Assembly: GCA_017428925.1 (NCBI GenBank)
Contig: JAFRPY010000034.1
Coordinates: forward strand, 1 to 61,508
Source: Prevotella sp.
GTDB taxonomy: Bacteria > Bacteroidota > Bacteroidia > Bacteroidales > Bacteroidaceae
Direction: 5' to 3'
Length of the DNA stretch: 61,508 nt
This document shows positions 1 through 8,912 of the stretch, piece by piece. The notes below the pieces were generated by a model. The model had not been told where the DNA came from. It saw only the letters and a program-made list of their open reading frames with translations, and did not search any database. Position 1 is the stretch's first letter. Each line of letters begins with the position of its first letter. The translations under genes and the position numbers were made by a program.

Positions 1-412
1 CCTATGATTTGCTGATGAAATCATAGGGTTTTGCTGGGCGGAAATTAAGTAAGAAAGGATCCTTTTCTTAAACAAAAATCTTCAAAAATCTAACACAAAT
101 CTTCCCTTTGTTCATCGGGATTTGCCGCACAAAGACACTAAGTTCTGCGGTATAGAAAAAACTTTGTGCCTTTGTGTCTTCGTGTTCCGTAAAAATTTTT
201 GCAAGATTTTTGTCCATTAAGTCAACAGTTGCTGAATTGTTGTATTTCTTTTATAACTGCCCTTGTCGTATTTTTTCGTAGTAATATCGGATTCTGTCAT
301 GCTTTTCATTGTTTTTTCCTGCAAAGATAAGGTGTTTGCGCCCAGTGAGTTTGGACGGGAAAGCACTTCTCTGTGTGGAAAGTTTAATAAATGGAAAAAC
401 TCGGGGGAAATA
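1..412. other. Gene-free left edge with terminator hairpin and dispersed repeat
   Basis: No convincing gene is seen here. Bases 1-27 form a perfect 10-bp stem with a 7-base loop followed by GTTTT, which probably is the terminator of a gene left of the window. Bases 64-106 carry an AT-rich repeat (CAAAAATCTTCAAAAATCT core) found again near 45003-45038 and, as inverted copies, at 11734-11817. Bases 150-187 hold a run of near-repeats of CTTTGTG. The remainder looks like plain intergenic sequence leading to the exporter promoter. Confidence 0.5.
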
Positions 413-444
413 TTTGGCGTTACCGTTTATTTGTTGTACATTTG
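413..444 (+). promoter_or_regulatory. Bacteroidota-type promoter of the ABC exporter gene
   Basis: A TTTG element (413-416), a 20-base spacer and TACATTTG (437-444) match the Bacteroidota housekeeping consensus TTTG/TAnnTTTG exactly. The ATG used by the exporter lies only 10 bases after the -7 box, so the transcript would be nearly leaderless. This also argues against the longer upstream reading of the frame, which begins before the promoter. Confidence 0.75.
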
Positions 445-454
445 CGACCATATT

Positions 455-2284
455 ATGAAAGAATTTTTTAAAGTGTTGCGGCGATTCGTGCCGCCATACA
501 AGAAATATCTGGTGCTGACGGTGGTGTTTAATATCCTTTCGGCGATATTGAATATTTTCTCGTTTGCCGCCATCATCCCCATCCTGAACATTCTTTTCCA
601 AACGGAAGAAAGCCTGCGCCAGGTGGAGTATATGCCCGTCACGATGGGCAACCTGAAAGAGGCACTGATGAATAACATGAACTACTTCATGCAAGAGTTC
701 ATCCTGGACTGGGGACCCACGATGACGCTGCTGTTCATCGGGTTGTTTCTGGCCTTTGCCACGTTCCTGAAGACGGGTGCCTACTTCCTGTCGTCGGCAT
801 CGATTATCCCGATACGTACGGGTGTGGTTCGCGACATCCGCAACCAGCTCTACGAGAAAATCACGTCGCTGCCCTTAGGGTTCTTCTCCGAGGAGCGCAA
901 GGGCGACATCATTGCCCGCATGAGCGGCGACGTGCAGGAGATAGAGACGTCCATCATGTCGAGTCTTGACATGCTCTTCAAGAATCCTATCCTGATTATC
1001 ATCTATTTTGCCACGCTGCTGTTCATCTCGTGGCAGCTGACGCTGTTCACCATCGTCTTCGTGCCCCTGTTCGGATGGTTCATGGGCTATGTGGGCCGAA
1101 AGCTGAAGCAGAACTCGGTGGTGGCCCAGTCGCTTTGGAGCGACACGATGAGTGTGGTTGAGGAGACACTGGGCGGATTGCGCATCATCAAGGCCTTCAA
1201 CGCTGAGGAGAAGATGAACGCCAAGTTCGCCAAGGTGAACAATGAATACCGCGACAACATCCAGTGGGTGAACACGCGCCAGCAGCTGGCCCACCCGATG
1301 AGTGAGTTCCTGGGAACGGTGATGATTATCATTGTGCTCTGGTTCGGCGGTGTACAGGTGCTGAACAACGCCACGATATCGGGATCCACGTTCATCTACT
1401 ACCTGGTGATTCTCTACAGCATCATCAACCCGCTGAAGGAATTTTCGAAGGCGGGCTATAACATCCCGAAGGGACTGGCCTCGATGGAGCGTGTGGACAA
1501 AATACTGATGGCCGAAAACGACATCAAGGAACCCGAGCACCCGAAACATCTTAAGGATTTCGAGCACCAGATAGAGTTCCGCAACGTGTCGTTCCGCTAC
1601 GGTGAGCAATGGGTGCTGCGCAATGTGAACCTGGTCATCGAGAAGGGAAAGACGATTGCCATCGTCGGTCAGTCGGGGTCAGGAAAGTCGACGCTGGTTG
1701 ACCTGATTCCGCGCTATTACGACGTGCAGGAGGGCGAGGTGCTCATCGACGGCATCAACGTGAAAGACCTGGGTGTGCACGACCTGCGCAAGCTTATCGG
1801 CAACGTGAACCAGGAGGCTATTTTGTTCAACGATACCGTCAGGAACAACATCACCTTCGGTGTGGAGAATGCCACGACGAAGGAGGTGGAGGATGCGGCG
1901 AAAATTGCCAATGCCCACGACTTCGTCAGGGCAATGGAACACGGCTACGACACGAACATCGGCGACCGCGGCGGACGATTGTCGGGCGGTCAGCGCCAGC
2001 GCATTTCCATCGCTCGTGCCATCCTGAAGAATCCACCTATCCTGATTCTCGACGAAGCCACCTCGGCACTCGACACCGAGAGCGAGCGACTGGTGCAGGA
2101 TGCGCTCTTCCGGCTGATGAAGACGCGCACCACCGTGGCCATCGCCCACCGGCTGAGCACCGTGAAGCATGCCGACGAAATCTGCGTCATCCACGAAGGT
2201 CGAATCGTTGAACGTGGCACTCACGACGAGCTCATTGCACTGAACGGCTACTTCAAGAAACTGCACGACATGCAAACGTTGTGA
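455..2284 (+). CDS. MsbA-like ABC transporter, fused permease and ATPase
   Basis: This 609-residue half-transporter probably flips a lipid or lipid-linked glycan across the inner membrane. It has an N-terminal type-I ABC exporter membrane domain (about residues 15-310, several hydrophobic helices). A nucleotide-binding domain follows, with Walker A GQSGSGKST near residue 405, the signature LSGGQRQR near 508 and Walker B LILDEATS near 530. The length is typical for the MsbA/lipid exporter family. The frame stays open upstream to 263, but the promoter at 413-444 places the start at the ATG at 455. It heads a co-directional run with three LTA-synthase-like genes, so an envelope-lipid substrate is inferred; a drug exporter cannot be excluded. 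Confidence 0.88.
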   Translation: MKEFFKVLRRFVPPYKKYLVLTVVFNILSAILNIFSFAAIIPILNILFQTEESLRQVEYMPVTMGNLKEALMNNMNYFMQEFILDWGPTMTLLFIGLFLAFATFLKTGAYFLSSASIIPIRTGVVRDIRNQLYEKITSLPLGFFSEERKGDIIARMSGDVQEIETSIMSSLDMLFKNPILIIIYFATLLFISWQLTLFTIVFVPLFGWFMGYVGRKLKQNSVVAQSLWSDTMSVVEETLGGLRIIKAFNAEEKMNAKFAKVNNEYRDNIQWVNTRQQLAHPMSEFLGTVMIIIVLWFGGVQVLNNATISGSTFIYYLVILYSIINPLKEFSKAGYNIPKGLASMERVDKILMAENDIKEPEHPKHLKDFEHQIEFRNVSFRYGEQWVLRNVNLVIEKGKTIAIVGQSGSGKSTLVDLIPRYYDVQEGEVLIDGINVKDLGVHDLRKLIGNVNQEAILFNDTVRNNITFGVENATTKEVEDAAKIANAHDFVRAMEHGYDTNIGDRGGRLSGGQRQRISIARAILKNPPILILDEATSALDTESERLVQDALFRLMKTRTTVAIAHRLSTVKHADEICVIHEGRIVERGTHDELIALNGYFKKLHDMQTL

Positions 2285-2300
2285 GTTAGGACTCCTAACT
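2284..2300 (+). terminator. Weak hairpin between exporter and first LTA-synthase-like gene
   Basis: AGTTAGG and CCTAACT form a 7-bp stem with a 3-base loop just past the exporter stop, followed by TTAAAAAG rather than a T-run. It is more likely a processing or attenuation element than a full terminator, since the next gene starts at 2310. Confidence 0.3.
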
Positions 2301-2309
2301 TAAAAAGAC

Positions 2310-4139
2310 ATGAAAGGTAGGATAGCATATCTGTTGCGGGTTTTTGGCTGGACGGTCTTGGTTTTCCTGCTGGCCAAATGCGCCTTTATGCTATTTAATC
2401 GCGAGGGTCATCCGTTTACCGTTGCCGATGTGTGGGCGGTCATCACCCACGGCATTTCGCTCGACCTTTCCACCTCGCTTTACATCCTTACTGTTCCTTT
2501 CCTGGCTACCGTGGTCGGTTTGTGGTTGGGCAATATTCCCAAGGCCGCGACGTTGATGCGCTGGCTGATGCGGGTGTGGTTTGTCATCGTGGCTGTTGCC
2601 TTGTCGCTGGCCTTCGTGGCCGATACCAGCCTTTATCCTTTCTGGGGGTTCAAGCTGGAATCTTCGTGCCTGCAATACCTTGAAACGCCGACCGAGGCCA
2701 TGGCCAGCGTTTCTGCCGGCTACATGGTCGTACGGTTCATTGCATGGGCGCTCGTTGCCTACCTGATTTACAGGGGTTATCCCACATTCCACCTGCGCCC
2801 GGCCTCGAAAAAGTTGTTGCGCACCCTCGGCTATCTTTTGCTGCTGCCCGTCATCATCATTGGCATTCGTGGCGGACTGAGCGAGTCGACCACCAACATC
2901 GGACAGGTGTATTTCTCGCAAAACCAGTTCCTGAACCATTCGGCCGTGAACCCTGTGTTTTCGTTCCTCTCGTCGCTGGAAAAGACGGCGAGCGACATTC
3001 CCGACTACCATTTCATGGAGGAAAACGAGCGGGCGGATCTTATGCGCGACATCTATCCAACCGTGAGTGAGCAGCCCGATTCGCTGCTGCGCACCAGCCG
3101 CCCCGACGTCGTCATTATCCTGCTGGAAAGTTGCGGCGGAATTTTTACCGAAGACATCGCCGGGCGCAAGGACATCATGCCGCGCTTCAACAAACTGGTT
3201 GACGAGGGTGTTTATTTCGCGAATTTCTATGCCAACTCGTACCGCACCGACCGCGGCACGCTGTGCACATGGAGCGGCTATCCGTCGTTTCCCCGTTCGT
3301 CGGTGATGAAGATGGCGGCCAAGACGCGCTTCCTGCCCGGTATTGCCAAGTCGCTGGCGGCGGAAGGCTATCAGACCAGCTACATCTATGGCGGCGACAT
3401 CAACTTCACCAATATGCGAAGCTATCTGGTGACCATCGGGTTCGACAGCATTTGCTGGATGAAAAACTATACACGCGATGAACAGCATACGGCCAAATGG
3501 GGCGTCCGCGACGACATCACTTTTGCCACGCTGTACGATCAGATTGTCAGGCCGTCGTCGCCCGGTATCCACCGGCTGATCGGCTATTCTACGCTTTCCA
3601 GTCATGAACCGTGGGACGTGCCTACCCATCGGCTCAGCGAAGAGATTCCCAACGCGTTCAACTACCTGGACGAGTGTATAGGCAACTTTATCGACAAGGT
3701 GAAGCAGACGCCTCAGTGGGATAACCTGCTCGTCGTGATGTTGCCCGACCACGGCTATTCTTATTTCGGGGTAGACGAGACGCATGAGATGCACGACCAC
3801 GTGCCGATGCTGTGGCTGGGAGGTGCAATCAAAGAACCGCGGCGGGTGGAACAGCTCTGCAACCAGACCGACTTGCCCGCCACGTTGCTTGGACAGATGG
3901 GCATTTCCCATGCCGACTACCTGTTCAGTCGCGACGTCATGAGCCGCAACTATACCTATCCTTTTGCCGTGCATACCTATAATAACGGAATCACGATGAT
4001 TGACAGTACCGGCTTTGCCGTCTACGACCTGAACGTCAACCGCGTCATCGTCGACAAGAGTACGGATGCCGAGCGGCTGATTCGCCGTGGGAAGGCCATT
4101 CTTCAGACGGCATCAGAACATATCAGGCAACTAAAATGA
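2310..4139 (+). CDS. LTA-synthase-like membrane phosphotransferase, copy 1
   Basis: This is a 609-residue inner-membrane protein of the alkaline phosphatase/sulfatase superfamily. About five N-terminal transmembrane helices (to about residue 195) are followed by a periplasmic catalytic domain. The conserved VVIILLES strand-Glu, a nucleophile-type YRTDRGT loop (Thr313) and the metal-binding LPDHGYSYFG segment are visible. In Gram-positives this family polymerises glycerol phosphate. In Bacteroidota the acceptor is unknown; transfer of phosphoglycerol or phosphoethanolamine to a lipid or surface glycan is the reasonable inference. It is the first and most divergent of three consecutive paralogues behind an exporter gene. 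Confidence 0.82.
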   Translation: MKGRIAYLLRVFGWTVLVFLLAKCAFMLFNREGHPFTVADVWAVITHGISLDLSTSLYILTVPFLATVVGLWLGNIPKAATLMRWLMRVWFVIVAVALSLAFVADTSLYPFWGFKLESSCLQYLETPTEAMASVSAGYMVVRFIAWALVAYLIYRGYPTFHLRPASKKLLRTLGYLLLLPVIIIGIRGGLSESTTNIGQVYFSQNQFLNHSAVNPVFSFLSSLEKTASDIPDYHFMEENERADLMRDIYPTVSEQPDSLLRTSRPDVVIILLESCGGIFTEDIAGRKDIMPRFNKLVDEGVYFANFYANSYRTDRGTLCTWSGYPSFPRSSVMKMAAKTRFLPGIAKSLAAEGYQTSYIYGGDINFTNMRSYLVTIGFDSICWMKNYTRDEQHTAKWGVRDDITFATLYDQIVRPSSPGIHRLIGYSTLSSHEPWDVPTHRLSEEIPNAFNYLDECIGNFIDKVKQTPQWDNLLVVMLPDHGYSYFGVDETHEMHDHVPMLWLGGAIKEPRRVEQLCNQTDLPATLLGQMGISHADYLFSRDVMSRNYTYPFAVHTYNNGITMIDSTGFAVYDLNVNRVIVDKSTDAERLIRRGKAILQTASEHIRQLK

Positions 4140-4146
4140 TGAAGCC

Positions 4147-6147
4147 ATGCCAAAAATGAATACCCCGAGATTGGGACTCCTCTCGCCGCTGGCAGCGACT
4201 GTTTGCAATCTGCTGCTGCTCTATGTGGTCTATTTCGTGGCCCGTATCTCCTATCTGCTGGTGAACTACAGTTATTTTTCCCAGAACCTGTCGTTCGGCC
4301 ATCTGATGGAGATGCTGGGAGGCGGTCTGGTGTTCGACACATCGGCAATCCTGGTCACCAATATTCCCTACATCGTGCTCATGCTGTTGCCTTGGCATGG
4401 GAAAGAGACAAAGGACTATTATGCCGTGTGCCGATGGGTGTACATGATGATCAACGGGATAGCCTTGGCCGTGAATCTCTGCGACGCGGTGTATTTCCGC
4501 TACACCATGCGGCGCACCACCACCACCGTGTTCAGCGAGTTCTCGAACGAGAGCAACCTCTCGTCGGTATTTTTTACGGAGACCATGCGCCATATTTATC
4601 TGGTTGTCCTTTTCCTGCTGGTCCTGTGGGCGCTCTATCGGCTGTATGTGAACGTTCGTCTGTCTTCAGGCAGGAAATGGTGGCACTACGGTTTGGCGAT
4701 GATTCTCTCGCTGGCGATATTGGCACCGTTTGTGGTGGCCGGCATCCGTGGCGGCTTTACCACTGCCGTGCGGCCGGTGACCATCTCGAATGCCAACCAG
4801 TATGTCGACCGGCCCGTTGAGGCTGCCTTGGTGCTCAACACGCCGTTCTCGCTCTACCGCACCATCGGCAAGGCCGTGTTCAACGTGCCCGACTATTATC
4901 AGGATGCGCAGGAGATGGAGCGCGTGTTCTCGCCGGTTCATGTTCCTGCTGACTCGCTGCCCATGACTCGGAAGAACGTGGTGGTACTCATCGTTGAAAG
5001 TTTCGGGCGGGAGTATATCGGAGCACTCAACAAGACATTGGATAATGGCCGGTATAGCGGCTATACGCCCTGTGTAGACTCGCTCATTGCCAAGAGCGTC
5101 ACGTTCTCGCATAGTTATTGCAACGGGCGCAAGAGTATCGACGGCATGCCCTCGATTCTTTCCAGCATACCGATGTTTGTTGAGCCTTTCTTCCTGACTC
5201 CTGCATCGATGAACGAAGTCGGCGGCATTGCCTCGCTGTTGGCAGCCGAAGGTTATCAGACGGCCTTCTTCCACGGGGCCCAACGCGGTTCGATGGGATT
5301 CCAGGCTTTCTCGCGTGCCACGGGTTTCCAGGAGTATTACGGACGTGAGGACTATAATGCCGACAAGCGTTTTGGCGGTGACAGCGATTTCGACGGCATG
5401 TGGGCCATCTGGGACGAGCCTTTCCTGCAATACTATGCCACGAAGATGTCGGAGATGAAGGAGCCGTTTATGACAGCCGTCTTCACGGCCAGCAGCCATC
5501 ATCCTTACGTCATTCCGGAGAAATACAAGGACGTTTATCCCGAAGAGGGCATTATCATTCATAAGTGCATACGCTATACCGACATGGCCATTGGCCGTTT
5601 CTTTGAGAAGGTCAGCCGCGAACCGTGGTTCAAGAACACCATCTTCGTGCTGACCAGCGACCACACCAATCTTTCGGACCATGCTTTCTACCAGACCGAC
5701 CTCGGCGGTTTCTGCTCGCCAATTGTTATATATGAGCCAGGTAATCCCGACCGCCAGCCGGAGATGCAGGACAAGATTGCCCAGCAGATTGACATTCTGC
5801 CCACGCTGATGGGGATGCTCCATTACCAGAAGCCATATTTCGGCTTTGGCATCGACCTGTTCAACACACATCCGGAAGACACTTGGGCGGTGAACTACCT
5901 GAACGGGATCTACCAGTATGTAAAGCAAGGCCATGTGCTGCAGTTTGATGGGCAGAAGTCCGTTGGGTTATATGCCCTTACAGATTCGCTGATGAAGCAC
6001 AATCTTCTACAAAATTCAAATTCTTCACTCTTCACTCTTCACTCTTCACTTAACCAGATGGAGCGTGAGCTGAAAGCCATCATTCAGCAGTATATGGAAA
6101 GAATGACACAGGACAGGCTCACGGTGAAGACAAATCCTGCAAAATGA
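4147..6147 (+). CDS. LTA-synthase-like membrane phosphotransferase, copy 2
   Basis: This is a 666-residue paralogue of the next gene and a more distant one of the previous gene. It has N-terminal membrane helices and a sulfatase-fold periplasmic domain with VVVLIVES and a TSDHTNLSDH metal site. The nucleophile position reads GRKSIDGMPS, so Ser330 stands where classical LTA synthases have Thr. Near the C-terminus about 14 residues (NSNSSLFTLHSSLN) interrupt an otherwise conserved alignment with copy 3; they are encoded by a CTTCACT tandem repeat (about 6016-6053). The stop codon overlaps the next start by four bases (ATGA), showing translational coupling. The product is probably envelope phosphoglycan or lipid decoration. 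Confidence 0.82.
   Translation: MPKMNTPRLGLLSPLAATVCNLLLLYVVYFVARISYLLVNYSYFSQNLSFGHLMEMLGGGLVFDTSAILVTNIPYIVLMLLPWHGKETKDYYAVCRWVYMMINGIALAVNLCDAVYFRYTMRRTTTTVFSEFSNESNLSSVFFTETMRHIYLVVLFLLVLWALYRLYVNVRLSSGRKWWHYGLAMILSLAILAPFVVAGIRGGFTTAVRPVTISNANQYVDRPVEAALVLNTPFSLYRTIGKAVFNVPDYYQDAQEMERVFSPVHVPADSLPMTRKNVVVLIVESFGREYIGALNKTLDNGRYSGYTPCVDSLIAKSVTFSHSYCNGRKSIDGMPSILSSIPMFVEPFFLTPASMNEVGGIASLLAAEGYQTAFFHGAQRGSMGFQAFSRATGFQEYYGREDYNADKRFGGDSDFDGMWAIWDEPFLQYYATKMSEMKEPFMTAVFTASSHHPYVIPEKYKDVYPEEGIIIHKCIRYTDMAIGRFFEKVSREPWFKNTIFVLTSDHTNLSDHAFYQTDLGGFCSPIVIYEPGNPDRQPEMQDKIAQQIDILPTLMGMLHYQKPYFGFGIDLFNTHPEDTWAVNYLNGIYQYVKQGHVLQFDGQKSVGLYALTDSLMKHNLLQNSNSSLFTLHSSLNQMERELKAIIQQYMERMTQDRLTVKTNPAK
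6012..6053 (+). repeat. CTTCACT tandem repeat inside a coding region
   Basis: Four tandem CTTCACT/CACTCTT units, period 7, lie near the 3' end of LTA-synthase-like copy 2. They encode Ser/Leu/His/Thr-rich residues absent from the neighbouring paralogue. The run keeps the reading frame open. Confidence 0.65.
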
Positions 6148-8099
6148 ACGGAATGATGAAACGGAATAACGGATTTCTGAAGAATAGTCCCTTGGCTGTG
6201 GTATGGAATATATTCATGGTCTACGTCGCCTATGGCATTACGCGGGTGGCGTTCCTGCTGGAAAACCATAGTCTCTACGAACACCTGACCTTCAGTAATC
6301 CGTCGTGGAGCATTGCCGAGGGAGCCTTCTATTTCGACACATCGGCCATTGCCTATACCAACATGCTTTACGTCATGCTGGTCTTCCTGCCATTCCACTT
6401 GAAGGAGAATGCCGGATGGCAGCGGCTGTGCCGTGGACTCTATTTGTTGGTAAACGGTCTATGTGTGGCCATGAATCTGGGGGACTGTGTTTATTTCCAG
6501 TATACGGCTCGCCGCACGACGATTGCTTTCTTCAGCGAGTTCGGAGCCGACGACAAACTGGGCAGCATCGTGGGCTATGAATTCCTGAACCACTGGTATC
6601 TGGTTCTGCTCTTTGTTGCCATCATGTGCTTCCTCGCCTTCTGTTATGTCACGCCGCAGAGGTCTGTCAATCCCCGCCGCCGTTATTATCTGGTGCAGAC
6701 GCTATCGGTGCTGGTGGTAGCTTATCTTTGTTGGGCAGGTATGCGTGGAGGCTGGTGGGACAACCGTCCAATTAAGATCAGTACGGCCAACGAGTACATC
6801 GTCAGGCCTAACGACGCGTCGCTCGTACTGAACACGCCTTTCTCCATGATTCGCACGATAGGCAAGAATGCTTATCATCTGCCCGGCTATTATCGGGATG
6901 CAGACGAGTTGGAACGCGTCTACACGCCCATCCACCATCCGTCCGACAGCATCCAGTCTCAGAAAAAAAACGTGGTCGTCATCTTCCTTGAGAGTTTTGC
7001 GCGTGAATATTTCGGCAGTCTGAACAAGGAGATTCTGCCGGGCTACAAGGGGTATACTGAGTTCCTGGACTCGCTGATTGCACATTCGGTTACTTTCCGC
7101 TATAGCTATGCCAACGGAAGGGCCAGTATCGATGCCATGCCGTCGGCCCTTTCGGGACTGCCCATGTTTGTTGAGTCGTTTGTAGCGGCCTCGCATTCCA
7201 CCAATCATTTGGGGGGCATGGCGGCATGTTTGGACAGTCTGGGCTATGAGACAGCTTTCTTCCACGGTGCCCCGGCATCGAGTCTGGGTTTCCAGGGATT
7301 TACCAAGTCAATCGGTTTCCAGCATTGCTACAGTCAGGAAGACTTTGAGTCGGACAGCCGAACCGAGGGCCGTGCGGCCTACGACAATTGGTGGGGAATA
7401 TGGGATGAGCCCTTCCTGCAGTATTTCCGCATGAAGATGAGTGACATGAAACAGCCGTTCATGACCGCCCTTTTCACCCTGACGAGTCATCATCCGTTTC
7501 ATGTGCCCGAGCAGTATAAGGACATTTTCGTTGAGGAAGAAATGCCCATCCATAAGAGCATCCGCTATGCCGACCATGCCCTGCGCCGTTTCTTCAATGA
7601 AGCCCGTAAGGAACCGTGGTTCCAGAACACCGTTTTTATCCTTACCGGCGACCATACCAACATGAGCAACCACCCGGAGTACAAGAGCGGCATCAACCAG
7701 TTCAGTACTTCCATCATCATCTATGACCCCAGCGGTTCGCTTGAACCCGGCATCCGCGAGGGCATTGCCCAGCAGACGGATATCCTGCCCACGGTGTTGG
7801 GGATGGTAGGCTATCAGCGGCCTTATATGGCTTTTGGCTGTGATTTGCTGAATACGCCGGCTGAGGACACGTGGGCCGTGAACTATCTCGACGGCATCTA
7901 TCAGTTCTGCAAAGGCGACTATGTCATTCAGTTTGACGGTGAAAAGACGATAGGCGTCTATCGGTTGACAGACTATCGGATGCAGAATAACCTGAAGGGA
8001 AAGGTAGCCGGCGAACAGCGTCTGGAACAAGAACTGAAGGCCATCATTCAGCAATACATGGAGCGAATGATAAACAACAGGCTTGTTCCCGAAAAATAA
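6144..8099 (+). CDS. LTA-synthase-like membrane phosphotransferase, copy 3
   Basis: This 651-residue protein closely parallels copy 2 over its full length, including the VVVIFLES strand, the NGRASIDAMPS nucleophile loop (Ser328), the TGDHTNMSNH metal site and the C-terminal ELKAIIQQYMERM helix. It has about five N-terminal membrane helices. It starts on the ATG that overlaps the previous stop by four bases, so the two are co-translated. The stop lies 3 bases from the end of the convergent fucosyltransferase gene. Two nearly parallel enzymes in one operon suggest distinct acceptors or sequential additions; this is inference. Confidence 0.82.
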   Translation: MNGMMKRNNGFLKNSPLAVVWNIFMVYVAYGITRVAFLLENHSLYEHLTFSNPSWSIAEGAFYFDTSAIAYTNMLYVMLVFLPFHLKENAGWQRLCRGLYLLVNGLCVAMNLGDCVYFQYTARRTTIAFFSEFGADDKLGSIVGYEFLNHWYLVLLFVAIMCFLAFCYVTPQRSVNPRRRYYLVQTLSVLVVAYLCWAGMRGGWWDNRPIKISTANEYIVRPNDASLVLNTPFSMIRTIGKNAYHLPGYYRDADELERVYTPIHHPSDSIQSQKKNVVVIFLESFAREYFGSLNKEILPGYKGYTEFLDSLIAHSVTFRYSYANGRASIDAMPSALSGLPMFVESFVAASHSTNHLGGMAACLDSLGYETAFFHGAPASSLGFQGFTKSIGFQHCYSQEDFESDSRTEGRAAYDNWWGIWDEPFLQYFRMKMSDMKQPFMTALFTLTSHHPFHVPEQYKDIFVEEEMPIHKSIRYADHALRRFFNEARKEPWFQNTVFILTGDHTNMSNHPEYKSGINQFSTSIIIYDPSGSLEPGIREGIAQQTDILPTVLGMVGYQRPYMAFGCDLLNTPAEDTWAVNYLDGIYQFCKGDYVIQFDGEKTIGVYRLTDYRMQNNLKGKVAGEQRLEQELKAIIQQYMERMINNRLVPEK

Positions 8100-8102
8100 T
8101 CA

Positions 8103-8912
8103 TTAATAAATGTGCCGGAAAAGTTCGTCGAATCGTCCAAAAGAGTTTTCTGAGAGCGGTTCACTGGGATTCACTATCCAGTAGAGGGGAAGGTCACGGT
8201 ACATGGCAGCTACAAGAGAGAAGGTGCTGGGTGCTCCGATAAGGTAGTCGCAATGGGAGAGCAGACAGAGGTCTTCAGCAGGATTGCCCTCAGGAAAAAC
8301 CACGTCGCAGCCGTCAAGATGCTGTTGGTAATACGATTTGTCGAGTTGCGGATCATTGCCGCAGATATAAACTGTCAGTTTTTCATCTGGATGGAGCAGC
8401 TGGAACTGACGAATCAGCGAGGCATATTGCTCGTCGGAATAGAAGAAGCGGCCGCCATGGAAGGTGGCATAGTCGCCGCGGCGGATATGAATGCCAAGAC
8501 GGAGTCCGCCAGTCGTGCCCATTGCTTCGGAAACCTTTTGTTCAACGGTGTCGTCGAAGGCAAACAGTTGCAGAATCTCTGTCTTGAATTTCAGGAACAG
8601 GTCATGCCATTGTGCGAACCATCCACCTACGAGTATCATCTTCCGCTTCAGCATCTGCTGTTCCTCGTGGCTATAGTCGGCACCTTCTTCATCGAAGCGC
8701 ACGGTTGGAATCAGCCCCAGTTTTGCGGCATATTTGGCAAAGAGATAGGTGGGGAAATTATGATGGGCCGTGTGGCAAATGTGGAACCACGGGTACTTAT
8801 AGGCGAAACGCATGGACATTGTCTTCCGTCCATGCTCCCTGCCCCAGGCATAGACATGACCATACTGTAGGATGTTGTTGGCCATGCGGCCTTTGTCGTG
8901 AACGAAAATCAT
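8103..8912 (-). CDS. GT11-like alpha-1,2-fucosyltransferase family protein
   Basis: This is a 269-residue glycosyltransferase of the fucosyltransferase GT11 type. The N-terminal GRMANNILQYGHVYAWG corresponds to the family's GxxxN..xQ loop, and IHIRRGDY (141-148) is the HxRRxD nucleotide-sugar motif. The C-terminal part has the DYLIGAPSTFSLVAAM signature. It probably transfers fucose (or a related 6-deoxyhexose) to a surface glycan in the cytoplasm. Its ATG overlaps the stop of the upstream acyltransferase by four bases, so the two form one operon. Fucose donor specificity is from family resemblance only. Confidence 0.75.
   Translation of the reverse strand: MIFVHDKGRMANNILQYGHVYAWGREHGRKTMSMRFAYKYPWFHICHTAHHNFPTYLFAKYAAKLGLIPTVRFDEEGADYSHEEQQMLKRKMILVGGWFAQWHDLFLKFKTEILQLFAFDDTVEQKVSEAMGTTGGLRLGIHIRRGDYATFHGGRFFYSDEQYASLIRQFQLLHPDEKLTVYICGNDPQLDKSYYQQHLDGCDVVFPEGNPAEDLCLLSHCDYLIGAPSTFSLVAAMYRDLPLYWIVNPSEPLSENSFGRFDELFRHIY

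Noticed and set aside
263-454. N-terminal extension of the ABC exporter (64 residues)
   Set aside because: A perfect promoter lies within this segment (413-444), so the extension would not be transcribed from it, and MKEFFKVLRRFVPPYKK is the normal family start.
2391-3974. 527-codon open frame opposite the first LTA-synthase-like gene
   Set aside because: It has no family resemblance or promoter and is His/Arg/Val-rich as expected of an antisense shadow of a GC-rich gene.
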